From positions 1-64,000 of the forward strand of contig NZ_JAUEQY010000014.1 in assembly GCF_030406325.1 (NCBI RefSeq): a stretch of 64,000 nt of DNA. Direction: 5' to 3'. Below, in pieces: positions 33,309-41,213 of this stretch. Each line of letters opens with the position of its first letter. Positions within the stretch are counted from its first letter, which is position 1. The notes below the pieces were generated by a model. It saw only the letters and a list, made by a program, of their open reading frames with translations, was not told the DNA's origin and did no database searches. Made by a program: the position numbers and the translations under genes. Origin of the DNA: Actinomadura sp. DC4. GTDB taxonomy: Bacteria > Actinomycetota > Actinomycetes > Streptosporangiales > Streptosporangiaceae.

Positions 33309-34039
33309 TGATCGGCATGGTTCTCGCCGCAGGAGCGGGGCGCCGGCTCCGCCCGTACACCGACACCCTCCCCAAGGCGCTCGTGCCCGTGGACGGCGAG
33401 ACGACGATCCTGGACATCGCGCTCGGCAACCTCGCCGAGGTCGAGCTCACCGACGTCGTCATCGTCGTGGGCTACTGCGCGGGAGCGGTCGAGGAGCGCA
33501 AGGCCGCGCTGGAGAGCCGGTACGGCGTCGACATCACCCTCGTGCACAACGACAAGGCCGAGGAGTGGAACAACGCCTACTCCATGTGGCTCGCCCGCGA
33601 CTTCTTCAAAGAGGGCATCCTCATGGTCAACGGCGACACCGTCCACCCGGTGAGCGTCGAGCGCACGCTGCTCGGCAATCGCGGCCCGGACGTCCTGCTC
33701 GCCGTGGACGACGTGAAGAAGCTCGCCGAGGAGGAGATGAAGGTCATCCTCGACGGCGACGGGCACCTGCGGCGCATCACGAAGCTGATGGACCCGGCCA
33801 CCGCGAACGGGGAGTACATCGGCGCCACGCTGCTGGAGCCGGCCGCGGCCGAGCCGCTCGCCGACGCGCTGAAGGCCACCTGGGAGAGCGACCCCGACCA
33901 GTACTACGAGGACGGCTACCAGGAGCTGGTGAACCGCGGCGGCAAGATCTCGGTCGCCCCCATCGGTGCGGTCGACTGGGTCGAGGTCGACAACCACGAC
34001 GACCTGGAGAAGGCCCGCCGGATCGCCAAGGCCTACTGA
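33308..34039 (+). CDS. LicC-like sugar/polyol-phosphate nucleotidyltransferase
   Basis: A 243-residue intact nucleotidyltransferase: MVLAAGAGRRLRPYTDTLPK as the NTP-binding start, NNAYSMWLARDFF, ILMVNGDTVHP with the metal-binding Asp, and a C-terminal VDWVEVDNHDDLEKARRI that supplies the second metal ligand. This resembles phosphocholine (LicC) and inositol-1-phosphate cytidylyltransferases, which make CDP-alcohols. It could supply the active nucleotidyltransferase that the N-domain of the 30772 protein has lost. It is followed 1 nt later by the G1P dehydrogenase homologue, so the substrate may be a glycerol or polyol phosphate. Confidence 0.82.
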   Translation: MIGMVLAAGAGRRLRPYTDTLPKALVPVDGETTILDIALGNLAEVELTDVVIVVGYCAGAVEERKAALESRYGVDITLVHNDKAEEWNNAYSMWLARDFFKEGILMVNGDTVHPVSVERTLLGNRGPDVLLAVDDVKKLAEEEMKVILDGDGHLRRITKLMDPATANGEYIGATLLEPAAAEPLADALKATWESDPDQYYEDGYQELVNRGGKISVAPIGAVDWVEVDNHDDLEKARRIAKAY

Positions 34040-34040
34040 G

Positions 34041-35114
34041 ATGCCCCTGCTGTCGCGGATGCTCCCCGCTCCGCTGTCGATCGACGTGCGCCGAGGTGCG
34101 ATCGCGCACCTCGGTGAGCTGCTCGCCGACCGGCGCATCGCGACGGAGGGACGGGTGGCCATCGCGGTCGGTCCCGGCCAGGGCGACCAGATCGCCGAGC
34201 ACGTACGCCCCAGCCTGCAGGAATGCGAGGTGTTCCGGGTCGAGGGCGCGTCCGTGGACGCGGCCATGGCCCTGGGCTCGCGCCTGCGCGGCGGATCGTA
34301 CGAGGCGGTCGTCGGCATCGGCGGCGGCCGCACGATCGACGCCACCAAGTACGCCGCGACGCTCGCCGGCATGCCGATGGTCTCCGTCGCGACCAACCTC
34401 TCCCATGACGGCATCTGCTCGCCGACGGCCTCGCTGGAGCACGAGAAGGGCAAGGCGTCGTTCGGCGTGACGATGCCGCTCGCCATGATCGTCGACCTCG
34501 ACTACGTACGCGCCGCGCCGGAGCGTCTCGTACGGGCCGGCATCGGCGACGTCCTGAGCAACTTCTCCGCGGTCGAGGACTGGCTGCTGTCCCACCGCGA
34601 GCAGGGCGACCCGATCGACCGGCTCGCACTGACCTTCGCCCGCGTCGCCGCCGAGGCCCTGCTCTTCCAGCCCCGCTCGATCGAGTCCGACGAGTTCCTG
34701 ACCGTACTCGCCGAAGGGCTCGTACTCTCGGGGATGGCGATGTCGTTCGCTGGGTCCTCACGGCCGGCGAGCGGCGGCGACCACGAGATCCTGCACGCGA
34801 TCGACGCGCTGTTCCCCGGCACGGCCAACCACGGCGAGCTGGCCGGCCTGGGCGCGGCGTTCTGCTATCACCTGCGCGCGACACATCTCGGCGAGGGCGC
34901 CGAGCGCCTCGGCGAGATCGTCGCGAGCCTTGACCGTCATGGGCTGCCCAAGACTCCCCATGACATCGGCCTGACGCCGGAGCAGTTCGCCCAAGCCGTG
35001 GCGTACGCTCCGTCGACCAGGCCGGGCCGGTACACCATCCTGGAGCACCTGAGTTTGGACGAGGGTGCCCTGCTGAAAGCGGTACGCGAATATGTCGGCA
35101 CCTTCGCTGGCTGA
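34041..35114 (+). CDS. sn-Glycerol-1-phosphate dehydrogenase-like enzyme (AraM/EgsA family)
   Basis: A 357-residue iron/zinc-dependent dehydrogenase of the glycerol-1-phosphate dehydrogenase group. NAD-binding GGG is at 94-96 (VVGIGGGRTIDATKYAA). Family blocks are SVATNLSHDGICSPTASL and SFAGSSRPASGGDHEILHAI. Metal ligands appear intact as Asp170, His248 and His264 (ANHGELAGLGA). Known members reduce DHAP to sn-glycerol-1-phosphate, the archaeal-lipid enantiomer; Bacillus AraM does this for a prenylglycerol lipid. Here it lies in a CDP-alcohol operon, suggesting G1P or a related polyol phosphate as building block. It starts 1 nt after the previous stop and overlaps the next gene by 23 bp. Confidence 0.85.
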   Translation: MPLLSRMLPAPLSIDVRRGAIAHLGELLADRRIATEGRVAIAVGPGQGDQIAEHVRPSLQECEVFRVEGASVDAAMALGSRLRGGSYEAVVGIGGGRTIDATKYAATLAGMPMVSVATNLSHDGICSPTASLEHEKGKASFGVTMPLAMIVDLDYVRAAPERLVRAGIGDVLSNFSAVEDWLLSHREQGDPIDRLALTFARVAAEALLFQPRSIESDEFLTVLAEGLVLSGMAMSFAGSSRPASGGDHEILHAIDALFPGTANHGELAGLGAAFCYHLRATHLGEGAERLGEIVASLDRHGLPKTPHDIGLTPEQFAQAVAYAPSTRPGRYTILEHLSLDEGALLKAVREYVGTFAG

Positions 35115-35883
35115 GGTCAGGGCGGGCGGGCAACCCCCCGGTCTGAAGGATCGGCGCAACGAGGAGCACTGGGCCGGGCGCCTGTACATGCGCAACGTCT
35201 CGCCCTACTTCACCTGGCTCTTCGTGCGCATCGGGTTCAGCCCGAACCAGCTCACCTACCTGATGATCCTGTGCGGGATGCTCGGTGGAGCGGCCGTCGC
35301 GGTGACCCCCCACGGTGCCGCCGGGCTCGTCTGGGCGATCGCCGGGGCGGTGCTCATCCAGGCCTACCTTCTCCTCGACTGCTCCGACGGCGAGGTCGCG
35401 CGGTTCCGCAAGCGCACCTCGATCACCGGGGTCTTCCTCGACCGGATCGGGCACTACATGTCCGAGGTGACGCTGCTCGTCGGCCTCGGCGTACGCGCCC
35501 AGGGCGCGTGGGAGAACGGCGGCTACGTCGAACTCGGTCTGCTCGCCGCCCTCGGCGCCGCGCTGATCAAGGCGGAGACCGACAACGTCGTGGTGGCGCG
35601 CGCCAAGTCCGGCCTCTCGGCGGACCCGGCCACCGGCGACCGGGCCCTGCGCCCGGAGTCGACCGGCCTGGCGCTGGCCCGCGAGGCGGTCTCGCTGCTG
35701 AAGTTCCACCGCATCATCGGCGCCGTCGAGCTGTCCCTGCTCATCGTCGCCGCTGCGGTGGTCGACCGCCTGACGGACGGAATCGCCGCCACGCGCGTGC
35801 TCGCGGTCGCGGTCGCCGTCGTCGCGGTGGTCCAGACGGGCCTGCACTTCGTCAGCATCGTCGCCTCGCGGAGGCTCAAGTGA
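35092..35883 (+). CDS. CDP-alcohol phosphotransferase with D4-to-His motif variant
   Basis: A 263-residue multi-pass membrane enzyme (hydrophobic helices ~55-72, 78-98, 122-160, 205-225, 232-255). Its signature is Asp96, Asp99-Gly100, Ala103-Arg104, Gly113, Asp117, and then His121 where the family has a fourth Asp (GVFLDRIGHY). The fourth Asp is normally regarded as the catalytic base. It would transfer an alcohol phosphate from a CDP-alcohol to an acceptor in or at the membrane. The ATG at 35092 overlaps the dehydrogenase gene by 23 bp, and its stop overlaps the GT2 start (GTGA). Confidence 0.85.
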   Translation: MSAPSLAEVRAGGQPPGLKDRRNEEHWAGRLYMRNVSPYFTWLFVRIGFSPNQLTYLMILCGMLGGAAVAVTPHGAAGLVWAIAGAVLIQAYLLLDCSDGEVARFRKRTSITGVFLDRIGHYMSEVTLLVGLGVRAQGAWENGGYVELGLLAALGAALIKAETDNVVVARAKSGLSADPATGDRALRPESTGLALAREAVSLLKFHRIIGAVELSLLIVAAAVVDRLTDGIAATRVLAVAVAVVAVVQTGLHFVSIVASRRLK

Positions 35884-36740
35884 AGCTCTCGGTGGTCGTC
35901 CTGACGATGGGCAACCGCCCGATGGAGCTGAAGCGCGCCGTCGACAGCGCCCTCGTACAGCGGGACGTCGAGGTCGAGATCGTGCTGGTCGGCAACGGCG
36001 CGGACGTCCCCGGCACGTGGCCGGAGAACGTCAGGGTCGTGCGCCTGCCGGAGAACGTCGGCATCCCGGCCGGCCGCAACCGCGGAGTCGAGGCGACGAC
36101 CGGCGAGCTGATCGTCTTCCTGGACGACGACGGCTACTACGACTCGGCCGACCTCGGCGCCCACCTGCGCGATCGCTTCCTCGCGGACCCGAAGCTCGGC
36201 ATCGTGTCCTTCCGCGTACGCGACCCCGAGGGCGGCCCGGGGGTGCGCCGCCACGTGCCCCGGCTGCGTGCCGGCGACCCGCTGCGGTCCTCGGAGGTCA
36301 CGACGTTCCTGGGCGGGGCCTGCGCCGTACGCCGCGCGGTCTTCGACGCGGCCGGCGGCCTGCCCGAGGACTTCTTCTACGCCCACGAGGAGACCGACCT
36401 CGCCTGGCAGGCCCTCAACGCGGGCTACCACATCGTCTACGACGCCGACTGCGTGATGTTCCACCCGGCGGTCGCCCCGACGCGGCATGCGATGTTCTAT
36501 CGCCTGAACGCCCGCAACCGAGTGTGGCTGGCCCGCCGCAACCTGCCCTGGCCGATCGCCTTCACGTACCTCACGGTCTGGGTCGGCATGACGGTCGCCC
36601 GCGAACGCAATCTGGCCTCGCTGCGGCCGTGGTTCGGCGGCTTCCGCGAGGGCTGGCGCAAGCCGGCCGGCCCCCGGCGCCCGATCTCGTGGCGTACGGT
36701 CTGGCGGATGACCCGGCTGGGCCGTCCGCCGATCATCTAG
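35880..36740 (+). CDS. Family 2 glycosyltransferase
   Basis: A 286-residue GT2: LSVVVLTMGNRPMELKRAVD, VVRLPENVGIPAGRNRGVEA, the DxD-type LIVFLDDDGYYD, FLGGACAVRRAVFDAAGGLP and the acid FFYAHEETDLAWQALNAGY. It resembles rhamnosyl/galactofuranosyl-type transferases of wall polymers. The GTG at 35880 overlaps the upstream phosphotransferase stop by 4 bp and is the last gene of the operon. A C-terminal amphipathic region (WPIAFTYLTVWVGMTV) may contact the membrane. Its end overlaps the convergent GNAT gene by 8 bp. Confidence 0.88.
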   Translation: MKLSVVVLTMGNRPMELKRAVDSALVQRDVEVEIVLVGNGADVPGTWPENVRVVRLPENVGIPAGRNRGVEATTGELIVFLDDDGYYDSADLGAHLRDRFLADPKLGIVSFRVRDPEGGPGVRRHVPRLRAGDPLRSSEVTTFLGGACAVRRAVFDAAGGLPEDFFYAHEETDLAWQALNAGYHIVYDADCVMFHPAVAPTRHAMFYRLNARNRVWLARRNLPWPIAFTYLTVWVGMTVARERNLASLRPWFGGFREGWRKPAGPRRPISWRTVWRMTRLGRPPII

Positions 36741-37290
36741 GCCTCCAGCCGGCCCGGCCGAGCGCGTACTCGACCTCACCGTGCTCGGAGCCGTCGATCG
36801 CCTCCAGCCCGTCGGGATGGAAGGTGCGGACGAGCGTCATGCCGCACTTCTCCATGACGCGCCGCGAGCCTTCGTTGACGGTCATCGTCCTGGCGATCAC
36901 GCGCTCGACGCCCAGCTCGGTGAACCCCTTGCGGATCAGCGCCAACGATCCTTCGGTGGCGTAGCCCTGCCCCCACGCCGCCCTGCGCAGGCGGTAACCG
37001 AGCTCGACCTCACCGTCCCGCGGCTCCTTCTCGGGCCGGAAGTGGAACCAGCCCAGGAACCGTCCGGTCTGTTTCTCCTCCGCCACCCAGTAGCCGAACC
37101 CGTCGAAGCGCTCGTAGAAGCCGAAGACGGTCGGCAGGACGTGGTCGCGCACCTCCTGGCGGGAGGTCGGCCGCCCGCCGGTGAGAAAGCGCATGACCTC
37201 CGGGTCGCCGTCGAGCTCCACCAGGTCGTCCTCGTCGGCCTCGGTGAAGCGCCGCAACCGCAGCCGCCTGGTCTCCAAGAACGTCGCCAT
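36733..37290 (-). CDS. GNAT-family N-acetyltransferase (RimJ/RimL type)
   Basis: The 185-residue protein starts TFLETRRLRLRRFTEADEDD and contains EVELGYRLRRAAWGQGYATE as the acetyl-CoA-binding motif A, then FTELGVERVIARTMTVNEGS and RRVMEKCGMTLVRTF. It resembles RimJ/RimL acetyltransferases acting on protein N-termini or small amines. ATG 37290 was preferred over a start 17 codons upstream. There is no evident link to the wall genes on either side. Confidence 0.88.
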   Translation of the reverse strand: MATFLETRRLRLRRFTEADEDDLVELDGDPEVMRFLTGGRPTSRQEVRDHVLPTVFGFYERFDGFGYWVAEEKQTGRFLGWFHFRPEKEPRDGEVELGYRLRRAAWGQGYATEGSLALIRKGFTELGVERVIARTMTVNEGSRRVMEKCGMTLVRTFHPDGLEAIDGSEHGEVEYALGRAGWRPR

Positions 37291-37346
37291 GCCTCGATTG
37301 TCGGCCTTTCCCGCGGCTATCCGGGCGGCCCGGACTCTCACGGGAT

Positions 37347-39122
37347 GTGACGGTGGAACGCGATCGGCCCAGCAACGAGGTCCGCGGGGACGTGCTCGGG
37401 AACCTCGTCCAGGCGGGCCACATCCACGGCGGCGTCCACATCCACCGTCCGGCGCGGAAACGTCCGGACGGGCCGGTCGTGGCCGGGCCCGTCCCGCAGC
37501 GGCCGCCCGCCTTCCAGCCCCGTACGGACCTGCGCGAGGAGTACGACCGGCTGACGGCGGCGGGTTCCACGACCGTCGCGTTCACCGGGCTGCGCGGCAT
37601 CGGCAAGACGCAGCTCGCCGCCTTCATCGAGGTCGGCGTCTTCACCGACGAGGAGTCCCTGGCCCTGCTGGACGAGCGGACGGCACTCGCCGACGACCCG
37701 AACGCCCGTGCGCTCGCCGAGGAGGTCGGCCACCTGCCGCTGGCCCTCGCGCAGTCCGCCGCCGTCATCCGCCGCCAGCGGCTGACCTATCCGGAGTTCG
37801 TCGAACGGCTGCGGGCCTTCCCCGTACGGGACTATCTCAGCCGCGGTTCCGGCGACCCGTACCCCGTCGGCGCCGCGGCCGCGATCCTGTTGTCCTTCGC
37901 CTCCGTCGAGGGTGACGACGCCCGGGTCGCCGCGCTGACCGAGATCCTGGCCCTGCTCTCTCCCGCCGGCGTGGCCCGTGAGCTGGTCCGCGAGACGGGG
38001 ACCGCTGCCGAGATCGACGATCTTCTCGGTGTACTGGCGGAGGCGTCACTGCTCACCTTCGGGATCGACGGCGCGACCGTCTTCATGCACCGGTTCGTCC
38101 AGCGGATCGCGCGGGACCGCGCCCGCATGCGCGGCACGCTCGCCACCGCGGCCCTGGACACGGCCCGGCTGCTGTACGACGCGGTCGCCGCGCGGGCGTT
38201 CCGCGTCCGGCCGGCCGAGGAGATCGAAGGGCTCGGCCAGCAGATCTCCGCTCTCTGGGCGGCCGTGGCGCAGGATGTCTCCGGCGACTGGGAGGCCGCG
38301 GCGCACCTGGTGCGGCTCCGCGCCGCACAGGTGACCATCCTGATGGAGAGCAGAGAGCCGGGGAAGGCGGTCGACCTCGGCGAGACGGCGTGTGCCGACG
38401 GCAGGCGCATTCTCGGTCCCGAGCATCCGGAGACGCTGCGGGCACGCAACAACCTGGCCGGGGCGTACGGCCGGCCGGCGACCACGACCGTGCGAGCGCC
38501 CTGCTCCAGCAGAATCTCCGTGTTCAGACCGCGACCCTGGGAGAGCTCCATCCCGACACGCTGACCACGCGCAGCAGCCTGGCCGTCATGCACATGGCCG
38601 CGGGCCGCCGGAAGCGTGGGCTGCGCATGCTGGAGGAGGCACTGCGCGACCGCAGCGCCCAGCTGGGCGCGGACCATCCGGACACGCTTCTGACCTTGTC
38701 CAACCTCGGCGAAGCGTACGTCCACGCCGGCCGGCCGGCCGGCCGAGGCCGTCCAGACGCTGGAGAGCGCGTTGCGCGGACGCGAGCGCGTCCGCGGCCC
38801 GGACCACCCAGAGATCATCCCGACACTCCGGGCACTCGCCGAGGCTCGCCGGTCATCGGGAGCCCTGGACGACGTGGTCACACTGCGGGAGAGAATCCTG
38901 ACGCTCCACCAGCGCCTCTTCTCACCCGCCCACCCCCGTACGCTGACCGCCCGCGGAGAACTGGCCGACGCTTACATGGCCGCCGGCCGCCCGGACCAGG
39001 CGATCAGAGCCCTCGAACGGAACCTCGCACTGATCGAGCGCGAACACGGCCCCGACGCACCGATGACCCAGATCGCCCGCCGCGACCTGGAGAAGGCCCG
39101 GCGGCCCTGGACGCGGTCTTGA
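37347..39122 (+). pseudogene. Decayed NLR-like STAND NTPase with TPR repeats and RHIM-like amyloid motif
   Basis: The frame from GTG 37347 starts with GNLVQAGHIHGGVHIH (residues ~18-33), a RHIM-like bacterial amyloid signalling motif. A Walker A follows (GLRGIGKTQLAA, ~81-92), then it jumps directly to VGVFTDEESLALLDERT. The Walker B and sensor part of the NB-ARC ATPase (~130-150 residues expected) is missing in frame. TPR repeats follow, but the frame shifts at ~38470 (ALLQQNLRVQTATLGELHPD in the second frame) and returns at ~38740 to give IREHGPD-type TPR units to 39122. Both shifts lie in GGCC-rich tracts. The ATPase is certainly dead; the family is antiviral or cell-death-like in other bacteria. 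Confidence 0.72.
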
Positions 39123-39194
39123 GGTCCCGCCACCCGGACGACAACCTCGCCGGGGCGCGCAGCGCGGCCGCGACAGGGAGAAGGGCCGGCGGGT

Positions 39195-41213
39195 TCAGGC
39201 GGGCTCGCCGACGGCTTCGCGGGAGCGCTTGGCGGCCAAGGCGTCCACGGCCTGGGCGAAGCGGGCCATCGCGTCCGGTGAGTCGGCACCCAGCAGGTGG
39301 TGCTTGAGGGCGTTCCGGCGTTCGGCCATCGGGTCCGGGCCCGTACCGCCGATCGCGGTCAGGATCTCCGGCAGGGCCGCGCAGTCGCGGCCCACGAGGT
39401 ACGCCGCCGACGCGCTCGGGTTCACGCGGCGGAAGTCCTCCTCCGTCAGGTCCGCGCCGTTCGTCACCACGTACGGCTTGCCGCTCGCGATGAAGTCGGC
39501 GACCACGCTCGAGATGTCGGTGATCAGCACGTCCGCCCGGTTGAAGCACTCGTACAGGTGCGGGAGGGTGCCGGTCACCACGCGGTGCCGCCAGAAGCCC
39601 TCCGACTCCCAGTACGCCTGCGCGCACTCGGCCTCCGTGTCGCGCCACAGGGCGTCCCCCGCCACGTCGGCCTGCGCGGCGAGCCGTGACTCCTCGGCCT
39701 CGTCCTGCGAGCCGGCGGAGTCGCGGCCGAGGCGGGACAGCCGGTCCGTCAGTTCCGACAGGCGCGCCCGGGCCGCGGCGTCGTGGGCCGGGTCCGCCGG
39801 CCACTGGCCGCTCGCGTCCCGCGCCGCGTTGGCCTCGGCGATCATCTTGACGATCTTCTGGTGCGCGCGTCGTACGGCCGGGTCGGTCTTGCCGGCCATC
39901 GGGTGCGGCTTGTACAGCAGGCGTACGTGCGGGGCGTGGTCCAGTAGCGTGCGGACCAGCTTCACGCCCATCGTGGCGACCGACGTGTGGAACCTGTCGC
40001 CGGTCCAGCCCTCCCACGTGGGCGCGTACAGGACGGTGAACATCGGGTCCGGCGTGACGCCGGAGACGGAGATGGGGGCGAGCTGCGGGCGGCCGACCTC
40101 GACGATCTCGTCGTCGCGGACGCCCGCGTCGCTGCGGAGGTACCGCTCCCTACCGGCCGGGCCGGCGACCCAGACCTCGTCGTAGACCTTGCTGAACGGG
40201 CTGAAGCTGGCCGCCTTGTCGCTGTCGCCGTGGCCGATGAACACGCAGCCGACGTCCGGCAGCCGCAGCATGTGGATGTTCTTGCCGGCGTTGGCCGGGA
40301 AGAGTGCCACGCGCGTCGAAGAAGGCATCGTGAAGTTCATCATCTCGGTGCCGCCGGGGAAGCACAGGATCGGCGAGGACGTGCGGCCGAGCAACGGAAT
40401 GTTCAGCCGCTCCCGCATGATGATCATCTTCTTGCGGTCGAGCCGGTCGAAGGTCTCGAGCCACATGTTGATCTGGTACATGCAGTCGTCGGCACCGGAG
40501 AAGTACAGCACCACCTCCGGCGCGTACGCCGCCACCTCCTCGGCGACCAGGTGCAGCACCTGCTCGCGGTCGGCGAGGTGCCGGTTGAGCCGTACGTGCC
40601 ACGCGGTGACGGCGATGGCGGCCGGTCCGGCCACGAGGGGGAGCACCATGCCGGTGAGGACCGGCCACGAGGCGCCTGCCGCGACGGTGAGCAGCGCGCC
40701 CGCCAGCACCGGAGCGTCGAGGTAGACCAGGCCGCGGTGCTCCCGGACGAAGAACGGCGGCGGAGCGGGGAGGCGCAGCCGGCCGAGGTCGAAGCCCCGC
40801 GTGATGACGGGCAGCTTCCGCCGCTCGGTCACCAGGACGGCAAGGGAGGAGTGCACCGCCCGTACGACGTGCAGGAGGACCAGCGTCGCCGCGACGGCGG
40901 CGAGCCACCCGGCGGACAGCGTGTCCTCGCGGACCAGCAGGAGCAGCAGCGCCGCCTCGCGGACCATCGCGCGCAGCGCCACGCCGAGGCCGACCTGGCT
41001 CAGTGCGTTGCTGAAGTACGCGGCGCGGCGGCCCACGAACGCCTCGGCGGCGTATCCGGCCAGCGCGAACACCGCGACGAGCGGGGCGCTCGGCCACACG
41101 GCGGCGACGACGAGCAGCACGTACGACAGGGCCAGCCCGGCGGCGACGGCGGGACCGGCCGTATCGCCCTCGAACCGCCGGACGACCTGCTGGAAGATGC
41201 GGGAGGGGCTCAT
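39195..41213 (-). CDS. TagF/TagB-type CDP-alditol phosphotransferase with N-terminal membrane domain
   Basis: A 672-residue protein. The first ~175 residues are hydrophobic helices, and the remainder is a Glyphos_transf-type catalytic domain. Its signatures are VFIGHGDSDKAASF (HGDSDK), YDEVWVAGPAGRERYL, FTVLYAPTWEGWTGD, LLYKPHPMAGKTD and ADVLITDISSVVADFI. TagF/TarL family enzymes polymerise glycerol or ribitol phosphate from CDP-alditol on lipid-linked primers at the inner membrane face. It is the last gene of a three-gene operon whose genes overlap by 4 bp. It is a close paralogue of the next gene, and the pair may act as primase and polymerase. Confidence 0.88.
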   Translation of the reverse strand: MSPSRIFQQVVRRFEGDTAGPAVAAGLALSYVLLVVAAVWPSAPLVAVFALAGYAAEAFVGRRAAYFSNALSQVGLGVALRAMVREAALLLLLVREDTLSAGWLAAVAATLVLLHVVRAVHSSLAVLVTERRKLPVITRGFDLGRLRLPAPPPFFVREHRGLVYLDAPVLAGALLTVAAGASWPVLTGMVLPLVAGPAAIAVTAWHVRLNRHLADREQVLHLVAEEVAAYAPEVVLYFSGADDCMYQINMWLETFDRLDRKKMIIMRERLNIPLLGRTSSPILCFPGGTEMMNFTMPSSTRVALFPANAGKNIHMLRLPDVGCVFIGHGDSDKAASFSPFSKVYDEVWVAGPAGRERYLRSDAGVRDDEIVEVGRPQLAPISVSGVTPDPMFTVLYAPTWEGWTGDRFHTSVATMGVKLVRTLLDHAPHVRLLYKPHPMAGKTDPAVRRAHQKIVKMIAEANAARDASGQWPADPAHDAAARARLSELTDRLSRLGRDSAGSQDEAEESRLAAQADVAGDALWRDTEAECAQAYWESEGFWRHRVVTGTLPHLYECFNRADVLITDISSVVADFIASGKPYVVTNGADLTEEDFRRVNPSASAAYLVGRDCAALPEILTAIGGTGPDPMAERRNALKHHLLGADSPDAMARFAQAVDALAAKRSREAVGEPA

